Part shown: piece after piece, positions 43,730 to 56,475 of the stretch | Layout of the letters: each line of letters begins with the position of its first letter | How positions within the stretch are numbered: position 1 is the stretch's first letter | DNA from: Notamacropus eugenii | Lineage: Eukaryota; Chordata; Mammalia; Diprotodontia; Macropodidae | Assembly: GCF_028372415.1 (NCBI RefSeq) | Contig: NC_092872.1 | Coordinates: forward strand, 12,622,979 to 12,686,978 | Reading direction: 5' to 3' | DNA length: 64,000 nt | Made by a program: the position numbers and the translations under genes | The notes under the pieces: model-generated | Databases searched by the model: none | What the model was told of the DNA's origin: nothing | What the model saw: only the letters and a program-made list of their open reading frames with translations

Positions 43730-45595
43730 CCCACGGAAGCTCTTCCTTTCCACATGTACATAAACCTCTTATGGCTTCTCCTCCCCCTACTCTCTCAGCT
43801 GAGAATTGAAAGAACTGAGAACATTGATTATGAACTCCTTTTTCCTCATCTATCACCCTGGCGCCCTCCGCTACTATTTCCTTTGTCCCGTCTTACATGA
43901 GGAAGTGGCCTTGATCCTTTAACTAACAAGGTGAACGCCTCTACCTGTTCAAGTGATCCTAGTTCCCATCACCTCCAACAGGCTGCCCTTTCTGTTATCT
44001 CTACTCCCACTTATTTACAACCTCTCCCTCTCTACTGACTAATTTCCTACTGGCTAGTAACCAGACCATGTCTTCTTTATCCTAAAACAACTCTCCCTTG
44101 ATTCTTCCATCCACTACCATTCTATATTCTGTGTGCCCTTTGTAGCTAAACTCCTTGTGAAGAAGCTGTCTATTACAGGGGCTCCCACTTTCTTTCTTCT
44201 TGCTCCCTTAACACCTTACAGTCCAGTTTCCACTGTTATCATCCCACTGACACTACCCTCCAAAGCTACCAATGATCTCCTAGTTGCCAAACTCAATGAC
44301 TGCTCCTCATTTTACTTGATCTCTCTGCAGCTGCTGATAACGTTGATCACTCTTCTCCTCCTTAATACTCTCTTCTCTCTAGGTTTTTGGGTCACTACTC
44401 CCTCCTGGTTCTCTATCTACTTATTTGACTGATTCTCTTACAAACTATGTACTCTAACTGTAGATTTAACTTAGATTTCTGTTCTGGGCCCTCTTTTCTT
44501 CTCCCTCCATACTACTTCACTTGGTGATCTCACCAGCTCCAATGAATCTAATCACCATACTGATAATTCTCAAATCTACCTTTCCTGCCTTAATCTCTCT
44601 GCTGATCTCCAATCTCTTATCTCCAACTGCCTTCCAAACATTTCAAACTGGATGTCTGGTAGAAATCTTTAACTCACCATATCCAAAACAGAATCATTAT
44701 CTTTCTCCTCAAACCACCTCCACCCCTACCTTCCTTACTACTGTAGGGCGCAACACCATGGTCCCAGTCCCTCAGGCTCACAACCGAGAGTTATCCTGGA
44801 TTCCTCCATTATCTCTCGTGCCCTATGTTTAAGCTGCTGCCAACCTTTGTTGTTTTCACCCTTGCAACATCTCTCCTATATGCTCCCCTACTCTCCTGTC
44901 GCCACTCTGGTGTAGGCTGGTTCTTGTCATCTCACTCCTCAACCATTTTAACAGCCTGTTGGTGACTCTGCCTGCCTCAAGCCTCTCCCCACTTCATTCC
45001 ATCCTCCAATTTCCCCCCAAACCCCAAGTCTGATCATGTCACCATCCCAGCACCACCCCAACTCAATAAACTCCAGGGGCTCCACACTGCCTTCAGGATC
45101 AAATACAAAACCCTGTCTTGAATTCAAAGCCCTTCATAGCTTAGACTTCCCATCCCATTTCCAATCTTTTTACACCTCAAAATCCCTAACACATTCTCTT
45201 CAATCTAATCACACTGGCCCCCTACCTATTTACTCCATCCCTTGGTTCTGGTCATTTTCTCTGGCTGGTCCTCATGTCTGCAATGCTTTATCTCCTCTGA
45301 CTACTGACCACCCTGGCTTCCTTTAAGTATGAACTAAAATCCCACCTTTCTATAGGAAGTCTTCCCCAGTCTCTCTTAAGTCGAGTGCCTTCCTTCCCTC
45401 TGTTAATTATTTCCTAATTCAATCTACATATAGCTCTCTTTGTACATATCTGACTGCATGTTGTCTCATTCATTAGATTGTAAGTTATCTGAGGGCAGGG
45501 ACTGGCTTTTGCCTCTTTTTGTATCCCCAGGGCTTAGCGCAGTGCCTGGCACACAGTAGATGCTTAATAAATGCTTACTGATTTACTGATTCCTC
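43730..45595 (+). mobile_element. Long L2 copy (about 1.85 kb) with 3' terminus
   Basis: C/T-rich L2 sequence running through CTACCAATGATCTCCTAGTT, TCATCCCACTGACACTACC, GAGTTATCCTGGATTCCTCC, AACTCCAGGGGCTCCACACT, CCTGTCTTGAATTCAAAGCC, GTTATCTGAGGGCAGGGACT and the end AGTGCCTGGCACACAGTAGA, TGCTTAATAAATGCTTACTG. This is the longest LINE copy in the window. Reading frames are broken throughout. Confidence 0.85.
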
Positions 45596-45839
45596 ACATC
45601 ACCACTCTGAGAAAACCTAGGGGACGGAAAAATTTAAGTTTCAGAGTCCTCTTAACACACAAGTGGTAAAGAAGGCAGCATTCATAAGAGAGCTATGGAG
45701 TAAAGGATAAGATGAGGACAAGGTAAGAATGACCTGGAAGTTTACTTCTTTGGAAACTGGCGATGTGGCGACGCTACTCACTGGCAACAGAGTGACGTGG
45801 TGTCCAGAAGGGGGAAACATAATCATTATGTTCCTAGAG

Positions 45840-46015
45840 AAAAAAGTACTTTACATACATAATCTATTTGAGCTCCACAACAATGTAAGGTAGGTACCCA
45901 CTTAACAGACGGAGAAACCGAGGCTCAGAGAAACGCAGTCACTTGTCCATGGATAATCAGTACAAATGAATCCAGCTCTTCCTGACTCCAAGTTCAACAC
46001 TGTCACATAAGCAAC
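45840..46015 (-). repeat. MIR copy
   Basis: GAGCTCCACAACAATGTAAG, GACGGAGAAACCGAGGCTCA and CTCTTCCTGACTCCAAGTTC are in reversed MIR order. Confidence 0.85.
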
Positions 46016-46384
46016 AGGGAGAGAAAATAAACAGCCCTAAAATTTTCAAAACTAATGTTGCTACTGATTAACTAAAACAATGTACTTTATCTCTAGGTAT
46101 ATAACAGTTGCCAGGAGATAGCAGTATGTAAAAGACCTGGCTTCTTCTACAAGCAAATTGAATTCTACACTAATCTATTAAATCTCCTCTCTCGTCCTCA
46201 TAGGAGACTGGGAGAACAACAGATGAAGACAAGTAAGCACAAAGTAATTTTGAGAGGGAACATTAAGAGTTGAGGTTCTCAGGAAAGGCTTTCTGAGCTG
46301 AGCCTTAAAAGGAAATGAGAGAGCTGAGCAAAGCACGCATCTGAATTGCATGGCAGCACACCCATCTATGTGACATGACTTCAG

Positions 46385-46875
46385 CATCCCAGAACTGGAA
46401 GGTCCTTCCATCCTTATGAAAATGAATATCCTCTACAGTAGGTGCTCAAGCCTGGAGTATCACCCTCCCTAGGCTGACACAATATTCAGCCCTGAGCCAC
46501 CTTTGTTTGAGTTTTACGATAGTGTTCTATAATACAGTCAACAAATGGTCATCTAGCTTGTTTGAAGATCTCTAATTAGGGGAAACGCACTCTTTTTCTT
46601 TAAACAGCTCTGATAGAACACTGTTCCACACTCATTCCTAGTCCCACCTGGTATGGCCAAGCAGAGCAAGTTTAGAAGTTGAATCTACCTTTCTTTCTTC
46701 CCACTTCAAACACTTAAAGACCACTGTCACGCGCCCTCTAAATTGTCTTCAGTCAAGACAATACTAACTCCTCCACCTGGTACTTGTGGCGGGAACTCAA
46801 GACCTTTCACCATTCTGGCTGACCTTCTGTCACTCTCCACTTTGTCAATGTCACTGTGGAATGACAACAAGCAAG
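46385..46875 (-). mobile_element. L3 / CR1-like LINE fragment, inverted
   Basis: CCCAGAACTGGAAGGTCCTT, GGCCAAGCAGAGCAAGTTTA, TTCACCATTCTGGCTGACCT and CACTTTGTCAATGTCACTGT are in reversed CR1/L3 order. Confidence 0.65.
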
Positions 46876-47401
46876 TTGCCAAAGCAAGTGTGTAGGGGAA
46901 CTACTAATAATACTGACAGACACAGATTGAAAATACCACACAGTAACCTGCATTCTGGCCGCTTTACTGGAATGGGTGGCCTGTGAGGTCGCATGAAAAT
47001 CACACCACATAGGCAGATGGAACATATACAACGTCAATTAAACAGAATTTACACTTGGGTCCTCTGAAAAAGGCTACTATTATCCAGAAGCTGCTACCTG
47101 GACCCCAATAAAAAGAAATACATTTCTTAAACCCCAGTAAATTGCTACCTACCATAACTGGAACCAGATAGATACCTAGAATGCTACAGTCCTTATCATT
47201 TCAACAGGACAGTGTAAAATCTCTGGGCAGTGTTAAGCGTACGGTTCCCCATAAACAGAACACTGCATAAATGATACTGCCCCTCTTGCAGACAACTGCT
47301 TTTGTTCAAAGATTCTCTATGAATGAAGCCGTGATAAGAGTTACAATGGACAGCTAAGAGACTCTCTTATTCCCAATAATAATGTACTTTGGAGAAATAC
47401 A

Positions 47402-47425
47402 ATAAAATAAATAAATAAATAAAAG
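47402..47425. repeat. (AATA)n simple repeat
   Basis: ATAAATAAATAAATAA-type short tandem next to a small duplicated TACTTTGGAGAAATA segment (47387-47400 and 47438-47452). Confidence 0.8.
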
Positions 47426-47640
47426 TACAATAAATATGTACTTTGGAGAAATAATAGAAACAAAGAACTTTGGAAGAATTAGGAATTCTAATCACTGTAA
47501 TGATAAACCATAATTCCAGAGTACTAAGGATGAAAAATGTTACCCAACTCTGAAGAACGAAACATTTTTTTGGACATGGTCAATGCAGAAAGTTTGCGTG
47601 ACTAGACATGCAAGGATTGTTTTTCTTTCATTCTTTTTTT

Positions 47641-47654
47641 TGGGGGGGGGGGGG
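47641..47654. repeat. Poly-G run
   Basis: A T-run followed by about 14 consecutive G on the plus strand; uncertain exact length. Confidence 0.85.
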
Positions 47655-48089
47655 TAAGAAGGGAAGGAGAAAGGATGGATTTTTGCTGATTGAAAAAATA
47701 CATAATTTTAAAAAATCCTCTCTGGAAAAATCATGCCAGTTCTCTTTTCTCCTGCCCCATTTATTTGGAAAACATAGAAATAAGTTACCCAAGAAAGAAT
47801 CTGAAAAATAATTATCAAGTGATGACACAAGAGTAAAGCAATTTCACCCCCTAATTCTTAAGAATCACAGCTGGCCTGTTTTCAGGTCCTGGAGTCAAGA
47901 TTTCAAGTGTCTTTGGCTGGCTACATAATCCCCTACATCGATGGCAACAAGCCTTGTTGCTAGAAGAGTGTTCGCCTTGGCCAATCTGGCTTGTTCTCAC
48001 AAAGTCAGTGCAGAAAAGTCAGCTGGCCAAGGTCAGCCTTGCTTTGCTCTCCACACCCTGACGCTGAGGAAACATTCCTTATCCATTAT

Positions 48090-48185
48090 CAAAGTCAGTC
48101 AGTCAACTAACATTTATTAAGCTCCTCCTATGTAAGGTGTTGTGCTTAAGTGCTGAGAATACAAGGAAAGGCAAAAGTCTCACTA
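48090..48185. repeat. Marsupial interspersed repeat fragment
   Basis: CAACTAACATTTATTAAGCT, CCTCCTATGTAAGGTGTTGT and GAATACAAGGAAAGGCAAAA form a widespread marsupial repeat motif; a shorter relative lies at 54020-54085. Confidence 0.65.
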
Positions 48186-48463
48186 AAAATTGAAATTGCT
48201 TTACCTTCCTGCTATAAAAATGACCATAAATCTTGCTAACAATCAAACTTAAAAAAAAATGTTAGGATTTCCTGGGTATTACAAGAGTCAAAGATAGCTC
48301 TTTAAATAGATAGGAGCAAGAAGTATGGATAGAGGGACACATTTTTCACCTATGTTCTATTCTATTCTATTAAATTCTATTTTCAAAGGAAAAAGACAAT
48401 GCTGACACTCAAGGAACCTACCTAACTACAATTTATTGCTTTTAAAATAAAGGCTACATTGAG

Positions 48464-48466
48464 AAG

Positions 48467-48498
<32 letters not shown>

Positions 48499-48500
48499 GC
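48464..48500. repeat. (TA)n simple repeat
   Basis: ATATATAT run interrupted once by GTATATATATG. Spurious frames only. Confidence 0.95.
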
Positions 48501-48774
48501 ATAACACCAAATGTAGCCATCCATGGGTTCCAGCCTGTCCTGATTCTGCAGACCAATGCAGACATCAAACCAGTAAGTGGCCAGAATACCTATTCTGGAC
48601 TACAGATTAGCCACAAATGGTTTGCTCCCTGCTCCTTGCTCCCTGTCCCACACCTAGTTTCATTCCCTCACTTTATTTCTATAATGGATCTATGATTTCA
48701 TTGGTAGAGTGAACTACAAGTGAGGAAACTCTCTTGGACAATGGATATCAGTATCCACTCTGCAAGTTACAGTC

Positions 48775-48900
48775 TTACACTTACCTAGAGCACCAAGAAG
48801 TTATTTGTCCAAAACCACAAAGTCCCTGTGTCAGAAGCAGGACCTGAACATTGTTTTATCAAGGCCAGCTCTCTAGCTACTATATCACGCTGCTACTCTC
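48775..48900 (-). repeat. SINE fragment
   Basis: TTGTCCAAAACCACAAAGTC, GTCAGAAGCAGGACCTGAAC and TACTATATCACGCTGC are in reversed SINE order. Confidence 0.65.
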
Positions 48901-50394
48901 ATTCCTTTATGCTTGAGAGTGAATGAGCAGCTCAGATGTGCTTTATAAACACACTAATGATCTAAGAAAACTTCATGTTCCTATTAATTCACCAATCAGA
49001 AGTAACAGATATGAATGCACATCTGAGTATTAATTTCTTTGATAATATCTTGCTTATAATCCTAGTTGTTTCTATCAATACAATTCTTCCTCCAACCAAT
49101 CAATTAAACTATTCAGTTTAACTATTCAGGGGACAAGGATGACCAAACTACACCACTGCTTGTAGGATGCTGCCATCTATGAACACCTTTCAGGGAAGCC
49201 AAAGACTTCCATTAAAAGAGGCATTGCCCTCTAGAGGCTATAGCTATCATATGCTGTGTGAAATAGTAGGATAGTTTCACAAATAACACTTCACGAAATT
49301 GATTCAGTAGACAGCAAAACATTTCAATAGCAGAACTTATTTAGGAAAGGATAAGGATTTTAAATGAGGATACTATTTTTATGTTACTAAGAGAGAAGAT
49401 TGGTTCTATTTTTTTGGTAAGGGAAAAAGTCCCTTTTCTGAATCTTCAAAATTTGGAGGTCTTCTTGATATGTGAAATGCTCATGGGCCTCATCATCTTT
49501 TAAATGTAAGAACAAAGGTATCTTCACAGACCGATACTCAATCTGTTTTCCCAGAATATAACTAATCCGATGAAGCACAGAAAACTTAAATGAACATGAA
49601 TAGTCCTGATAAAAATCAACTTGGTTTTCCATCCTCTTCCATTCTCAAGTGGAAAAAAATTAGATGTCTCCTTTAGGATGAGGAGAGAAGGACAAGGCTT
49701 TAGAAAAGCAACAGTAAGGCACAAAGCGCTGGAAATGATAAATGAGAGGCAAACAGTGGACATGTGAGTTGGATTCAGACGAGGTGAAAAGCTGATAACA
49801 CGCTCTCAGGTTCATTATTTATTTTATTGAAGTGTTACTTCCATCACTCCATGGAAACAGAGGTGAGCGCCAACCAAGGGTTCCTTCTCTGCTTTGCGAG
49901 GGTATAAAGAGGAGGAGTGTAGCTGAAAAGGGCTTTTAGAATTTCAAATGCTTGGTGCAATTCATTATTTTATTTCTAAATCATTCACATGTACAGCCTT
50001 TGGCTGAGCCCCCAGGAGAACAAATAATGGAAATCAGTTCTAAGTCAGAAGTCTAGACTCCTGAGTGACCTGCTTCCCTCCTTGAGGATAACCTTAACAA
50101 ATTTATTTTTTCCCCTTTAGAATAAAGCTCTTAAAGTTTTCTTGTTAAAGGTTAGCACTAGAAAATGAGGTAACAATTTTGGGTATATGAAGTAAACAGA
50201 CAAAAGTAACTTAGATAATAAAAAATCCTCACTTGATAACTATGGAATACTTAAACTCAACTCAAGCCTCATTTCTTCCTGGAGTTTGTGTACCTTGGAT
50301 TAACTAGGCTGACTCATTTTTGGATAAAAAAGTTTATAGAGGGATTTACAACTAGAAACAGCTGAGATAATACTACCATAGTAGTACAATTTTA

Positions 50395-50578
50395 GTACAA
50401 ATTAGAGATGGAAGGGACAAAGAAAATCTAGTCCAGCTGCTTCACTTTGCAGATGTGAAACGGAGACCACAAGAGATTTGTCCAAGTAACTTGCCCAAGT
50501 CACACCTTATTTAAGTTGAAGAGGCAGGAGCAAGTTCAGTTCTTTCTCACTCAAAGTCTAGCACCACAGAATACATTA
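50395..50578 (-). repeat. CORE-SINE copy
   Basis: ATTAGAGATGGAAGGGACAA, AGCTGCTTCACTTTGCAGAT and CCAAGTCACACCTTATTTAA are in reversed CORE-SINE order. Confidence 0.7.
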
Positions 50579-50589
50579 TATTGCTACTT

Positions 50590-50735
50590 ATCTGCCTTGT
50601 CCAAACTCCTGATTTTCCATGAGAAGAAACTGAGCTCCCAAGAGATTAGGTGGCTTGTTTAAAGGTCAATTTTCATCAGTAGAGAATGGAATTTACCCAA
50701 GGTCCCCTGAATCCAAAATCCTGTATACACTACTC
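50590..50735 (-). repeat. CORE-SINE fragment
   Basis: GAAGAAACTGAGCTCCCAAG and CCCCTGAATCCAAAATCCTG, a second degenerate reversed copy right beside the previous one. Confidence 0.6.
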
Positions 50736-50934
50736 TCCTCTCAGACATATTAATCCTATTCCCTATACCCTTCCCACAACATGCAACATAAGATAAGCAC
50801 GCTGGAGGTAAGGTAAATACTTGTGGAACTGAATACATAAAGCATGTGCTATTTATTAGTGACCACAACTGCTCAAGTTAAAATTGAGATGAAAACTTGT
50901 TGGTGCATGAGACTAACCTAATTAATGCAAACAT

Positions 50935-50977
50935 TAAATTAAAAATTTAATTAAATTAAAATTAAATTAAAAATAAG
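50935..50977. repeat. (TTAAA)n AT-rich simple repeat
   Basis: Repeated TTAAAT/AATTAA units, imperfect. Confidence 0.85.
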
Positions 50978-51089
50978 CAGGGCTCCTTGCTTAAGAACTG
51001 TGATGACACAGTATTTTTTAAAAAAACACATGAATTGATATTCGATGACAAAAGTAACTCAGAGATTAGAAGAAACAAAGTCTTAAAAC

Positions 51090-51135
51090 AATGTATACAT
51101 ACATACACATGTGTATGTGTATGTGTGTATATCAG
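51090..51135. repeat. Mixed TACA/TG simple repeat
   Basis: Alternating purine-pyrimidine stretch (ATACATACATACACATGTG and TGTGTATGTGTGTATAT). Confidence 0.85.
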
Positions 51136-52144
51136 AATATGTGTCAATTAGGCCTAGTAGCATCCCTACAACAATGTTGCTAAGTTGACCACCATTATTG
51201 CCCAAATATCCTGGCTTCCCCTAATAGGTTCATTAATGATTAGATTCATAACTGTTTATCTAAACCCCACTTAAACCTACTGACATTTTTAGCAAATGAT
51301 ACTTTTGGAATGATATCATTAGGATCTTGCTTCTATTGTGTCTTAATTCTCAAAAGAGAATGAGAAATTTATATGGACATTCAAAGCAACGCTAACCTTT
51401 CCCTTTGCTCTTGCAAAAATAAGTGATCTTTCCTTACACAAGTTATTGCATAACACAACTAAGAAGTGTGAATAATTAGAATAACCTAACTTACCATAGA
51501 TACCCAGGGGAAAGGAAGGGTTGATTTTTTAAAAAAAATCTTCCCTGCATATTGTATTTCAGTTATTTACTTTAACATAATTCATTCAAGGATGATCATT
51601 ATTCAGACAGTAACTCAAAGAGCAGAAACAGTTTCCAGGGCTCTTTCTCAAGGACCTTTTCTGGTGTGACATACACAGGAACTGAAGGAAGGCCATTAAC
51701 TATTTTGAGAAGATGTAATACAAAAGAAAGGATTCTTTGGCTTGAAGGGCTAGTTTTGTGGGCCTCAGATACCAAGTAAGGGCTTGACCCTACACCATTC
51801 ATGATCACTGATAACTCAATACCAAAAGAACCTTGAGGCCTTACACAGAGCCAAACATTTGTTGTATGTGTCTCTGCTATCTTGAGTTATAACTACTGAA
51901 CTAATTCAATAAATGAGTTTGCTCTAGTCTGTGGGAACTCAGAACTCTAGGCTGAACTCTTTGTAACTCCAAACCACATGATCACCAACATCTGCTTAGC
52001 AACAGTACCCCACACACAGTAGGCACTTGATGTTTATCAAGGGATATTACTGATTGAATGATTGAAGTTGGAGTATTTGAAATGATAGCACTTTGAATAA
52101 TGATTAATAATAATGATGATGATTAATTATAGGACCTAGAAGAT

Positions 52145-52372
52145 AATTATTGTTCAATCATTCCAGTTGTGTCTGACTCACTTGGGGTTTTCTTAGCAAA
52201 GATTGGAGAGTGATTTGCCATTTCCTTTTCCAGATTATTTAATAACTGTAGGAAAATTAGGCAAATAAGGTTAAGTGATTTGCCCAGGGTTATATAGCTA
52301 GTAAGCGTGTGAGGATGGATTTGAATCCAGGTCAGACATGCCACCTGTTCCTTGAAGGCAGAGCCCCTGACA
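52145..52372 (-). repeat. Marsupial CORE-SINE copy
   Basis: TTGTTCAATCATTCCAGTTG, GGGGTTTTCTTAGCAAAGAT, GATTTGCCATTTCCTTTTCC and GCCCAGGGTTATATAGCTAG, the same layout as the fuller copy at 55083-55337. The tRNA-like end is to the right. Confidence 0.85.
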
Positions 52373-52984
52373 AACTGGTGAGAACATCCAGTCCAATGAC
52401 CATCAAATCCATCTTTGCATTCCTCTAATCCTAGTGATTCACAGTCTCTAGGAGGCAAAACAGCTTTCTCCTGCAACTTCAAAATCAGCAAAATCCCATC
52501 ACTTTCTAGCTCTTTTCCCTTATTGGAAGACAAACACAGATGTACAATGCTTCACCCTGTCTTTTCTCTTTACAATCTGACATGTCCCTAGTTCCATGCT
52601 CCAACGCGGTTTGAGCCTTTCTCTCAAGCTTCCTCACTAGGCTGAGAAGGAAGAGTTGGTATATTCCTTATACTTTCACTGTTGGTTCCAGATCTGTCCC
52701 CTACCATCATCACTCAGAAACTTATTTTTCTCTATTTATTCTCCTTATTCATGAGTTTATTATGTGGCTCACTGTCTATCTGGCCTCCAAGTGCAGCAAT
52801 ATCAACCTAATGTGAGCCAACCAGAGGGATGTTCATACCTTTGATTGCACCAACAGGTTGCACTACAAACTCACCTCAACTGGGTCCTTACTATCGTATC
52901 ACACAACTTAATTTTTCATATACTGATTATCTAACTCCTTTCAGAAACTGTTCTAAAACCTAATTTTCTATCTTCAAAGCCCCA

Positions 52985-53975
52985 GTACTGCCTTCCATCT
53001 CCTGGCACTTAGTAGGCATCCTTATCTCCTACTTTACTGAGGAAATTAAGACATCATGAGTTCTCTCAAGATACCATACATCACCTCTTCAAAATCTCTT
53101 CCCACCTTCACCCATTATCTCTTATTTGATTACTGTCTCTAAAAAAGGATGGTCCTTTTTTCTCCACAAGTTTCTCTACTTATGGTCTTAATGCCACCTC
53201 ATCTCCTTCTACCTCTTTCTATGGAATTTTTTTCATCAATAATTTCCTCACTTCTTATCTTTCCTTACTACCTGAAAAGATGATCAACGTTGCCCTAATT
53301 CTTTGAAATACACAACAAGAACAACAAAACACAACCATCTCATGAGAACCCTTTATCTTTCTTCTCTTTCAAAGCAAACTCCTACAAACCTCTGCTGCTT
53401 CCTCACTGATCATCTGTTCTCTCTACCCTGTGTACTCTGACTTTCAGCCCTACCACTCTATTGAGCTCTCTTCAAATTGAATAAAACTTGCAAATACTGA
53501 ATTTCATGACCTTTTTCAGACTTCATTCTACTTAACCCCTCTGTAGTTTTCAATGCTGTTGACCAACCCCTCCCCCTGGGTATTCTCATCTCTCTGCTTT
53601 CCTGATTTTCCTACTGTTCAAATAACCACTCCACTTTTGTCTCATTTACTGAAATGATCATTATTCATCCCCTCTTCTATCCCAAAGCTCTATCTTAGGC
53701 CCTTTCTCTTCTCTCTTCCTTAGTAACCCCAGGAGTTCAAGTATCACTTCTCAGATAATTTCTTTTCAAAAACATCTATTACTATATCTATAGATAAATC
53801 TCTAATCCTTTTCCTGAATTTCAATGTCTTAACACCACACACCATCTTACCCCCTCCTTAACCAACCCCTCCTCCAACTTCCTGATTTCTGCTAAGGGCA
53901 CCACCATTTTCCATTCTCTGAGGTTCACAAACTCAGAATCATCTTTGACTCTTCCCTAGACAAGACATGGAAGAC
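52985..53975 (+). mobile_element. Degenerate L2 copy
   Basis: C/T-rich sequence with CACAACCATCTCATGAGAAC, CCTCACTGATCATCTGTTCT, GGCACCACCATTTTCCATTC and TCATCTTTGACTCTTCCC. It parallels the better-preserved L2 at 43.7-45.6 kb; the 3' part probably continues at 55.4 kb. Confidence 0.6.
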
Positions 53976-54019
53976 TTACAGGAATGGGATAGAAGTTGCA
54001 GAGAGATACATTTAGATTT

Positions 54020-54088
54020 AACATCTATCAGTTAATAAACATTTATCAAACACCTACTGTGCCCTGGGCACTGTGCCAAAAAAACCTC
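54020..54088. repeat. Marsupial interspersed repeat fragment
   Basis: CAGTTAATAAACATTTATCA, CACCTACTGTGCCCTGGGCA; related to the fragment at 48.1 kb. Confidence 0.6.
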
Positions 54089-54094
54089 TTCTAA

Positions 54095-54280
54095 TATTAT
54101 AGCTATCTAAAAGTAGAACGGGAAGCCACTGGAGGTAGTAGGTTCCCTTCATTGGGAGGTGGGGGTATCATCAGAGACTAGATAACAATTTGTTGAGTAT
54201 ATGTTCTAAGAAGATTATGAGTTGGATAATATAACCACTGAGGTTTCTCTCAGCTCTGAAGTTCTGGGATTCTCTCATTT
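54095..54280 (+). mobile_element. L3 / CR1-like 3' end
   Basis: GAAGCCACTGGAGGTAGTAG, GGTTCCCTTCATTGGGAGGT and CAGCTCTGAAGTTCTGGGAT match the last 150 nt of CR1/L3. Confidence 0.65.
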
Positions 54281-54329
54281 ACCTCCCATCCCCCCAAAAC
54301 TGCTAAATCTTGTCTAGCCTAACTCCATA

Positions 54330-54720
54330 ATATAGTCAGTTCTTCTATAACACGTTTTGAAAACGCAAATTTGTTCCGACACTACTGATATTTTAAGGGG
54401 ACATTTTGAGTATAACACAAATTTCAGTTTTGCTTCTGCTTGATTGTTCCTCCAGAAACAGCCAAATGCAGAAAACTGCACTATTTTATAATAATTCACA
54501 AGCTCCAATGCTTCTTTCATAAGTAAACTTCAGATCTTTGTTGAGGTAAAGTGCTCTGCTTATATCTTCTGGTACAATACAAAACTGTAGGCAGAGTATG
54601 GCTGGTCTGAAGCAAGCCCATGGCCTCCAGCCCTGAGATGCAGCTTGCCAATCTAGCCCCAGGGGAACCAGGGCAAATGCTGACTGAGCAGCAGCCTGAG
54701 GCACAGATGGTGCCACTATT
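54330..54720 (-). mobile_element. Possible Tigger-like DNA transposon remnant
   Basis: TCTATAACACGTTTTGAAAA, CGCAAATTTGTTCCGACACT and TGATATTTTAAGGGGACA resemble the end of a pogo/Tigger-type element, and a 68-codon frame (KEALELVNYYKI) is weakly transposase-like. The assignment is tentative. Confidence 0.4.
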
Positions 54721-55082
54721 TATTGTACTTATGTATTTCTTAACCTTTTAACATGAACAAAACTATATTTTCACTTTTACTAGGTTATTGTCCTTTCTAT
54801 AATGTATCATTGACAAAGTTTTAATTGCTCGATTTTGCATCGTGTGGTGCTTTTTACATTATGATATCCTTCAAATACTTAGTATTTAATAACAATAATA
54901 ATAATAGTATGTTGTGTTACAGCAGAACTGACTGCATCTCTCACAATGACTTCCCTCTTTCCATCAACAGAACCACCACCTTGGTTCAGGCTTATTCCCT
55001 TCTCAGACAGTTTAATGAGTTGCTTCCTAATTCAAGTCCCGAAGTCCAGGTAGGTGTTCTGAAAACACAGGCCTAACCCTCA

Positions 55083-55337
55083 TCATTGCTGTTCAGTTGT
55101 CTCATGGGTGTCCAACTCTGCAAGACTCCATTTGGGGTTTTTCTAGCAAAGCTCCTGGAGTAGTCTGCTATTTCCTTCTGCACCTCATTTTACAAATGAG
55201 AAACTGAGGCAAACAAGATTAGGAGATTTACCCAGGGTCACACAACTAGTGTCTGAGACCAGATTTGAACTCAGGAAGAGGAATCTTCCTAGTTCCCAGT
55301 TCAGTGCTGTATCCACTGTGCCACCTAGCTGCCCCCA
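55083..55337 (-). repeat. Full-length marsupial CORE-SINE
   Basis: Read on the minus strand it starts GGGGCAGCTAGGTGGCACAG (tRNA-like promoter head), passes the CORE (complement of TTACAAATGAGAAACTGAGG) and ends with a tail complementary to TGCTGTTCAGTTGTCTCATG. It is the best-preserved SINE in the window and a main reason for calling the genome marsupial. Confidence 0.9.
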
Positions 55338-55399
55338 GATACATGGAAGAGGTACACTAAAATCTTCAAAAACTGATCTTGCCACCTTCCTAAAACCTG

Positions 55400-55815
55400 C
55401 ACTTCTCTACTGGATACACTACGAACTCCTCAGCTTGGAACTGAAATCATCAAATCCTCTACAATTTGGATTCTGCCAATTTCTCTGGGCTTTTACTCCT
55501 CTTTAATATATTTGAAGTTTCATCCCTCATCTCTACCCCTTTTACACTGGCCATCTTTCATCCCCAGAAGCAATCCCTCCTTGACTCTTCTTAAAATCAC
55601 CAGCTTTCTTCAAGGTTCAGGACAGGTGCTACTTCCTACACACTGACTTTCCTGAGTTCTCCAGTTGTTAAAATTTTCTGTCATCTCCAATCATCTTGCA
55701 TTTGCTTAATTACACACACATGTATTCCTAATAGAATCTAAGTTCCTTCAAGGTAGAGATAGCTTTGTTTTTTGTCTTTATATTGCTAGCAAATGTTCGT
55801 TGAATTAAATCAGAG
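55400..55815 (+). mobile_element. L2 3' end
   Basis: CACTACGAACTCCTCAGCTT, CTTCTTCAAGGTTCAGGACAG-type sequence, ATCTAAGTTCCTTCAAGGTA and GCAAATGTTCGTTGAATTAA are the L2 3' terminus. Confidence 0.7.
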
Positions 55816-56224
55816 TAAGCACTTCCACACTGGCACAGATCACAGGTTAGATGCTTTCATATCCTGAAATTCTTGTCTATGTTGTAATGTTCTAATCAAG
55901 TTGTGCATTTCAGGCTGGCAGCCTCATCTCAATTCTAGGGCAGGATTTCATCAAAAGCACTAGGGTGAGATTTTATTGTTTTCAAAACTGAGAGGAATAT
56001 AGTATTAAATGGAATATTTCTTACATCTAAATCAGACTTCAACAATCAAAGGGCATTCTAATAACACTACTGCACATACCATTTCTACCTAGAAGCACTC
56101 TAGGATCATACATTTAGAACCGACTGAACCAGCCAGTTTGGTGTCAAATTCAAATAGAAATGAGGTCATAAAGATCCCTGTGGGTTCTATACTGACTTTA
56201 GTTTTAAAATGTATTATCCATGTT

Positions 56225-56347
56225 CTACTGTATTTTTATTTACTTTGTTAAACATTTCCCAATTATATTTTAATTTGGTTCAGGCTTCACTCAAAAAATA
56301 TTGTGGGCCACATGTAGCCAACATGTTTGAAACCTTTGGACGAACCC
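56225..56347 (-). mobile_element. Possible hAT-type transposon terminal fragment
   Basis: TTGTGGGCCACATGTAGCCA and ATGTTTGAAACCTTTGG resemble the opposite end of the hAT element at 18.3 kb; more diverged. Confidence 0.45.
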
Positions 56348-56349
56348 CT

Positions 56350-56475
56350 AGATTTACAGATTAAAAACACTGAGTGTTGGAGAGGTGAAGTGATTTGTCA
56401 TATATTAAGTGGAAGAGCTAGAATTTGAACTCAGGTCTTACAACTTCCAAAGCTACTACACTTTAAAATTCCATC
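56350..56475 (-). repeat. CORE-SINE fragment
   Basis: GGAGAGGTGAAGTGATTTGT and CTAGAATTTGAACTCAGGTC are in reversed SINE order. Confidence 0.7.
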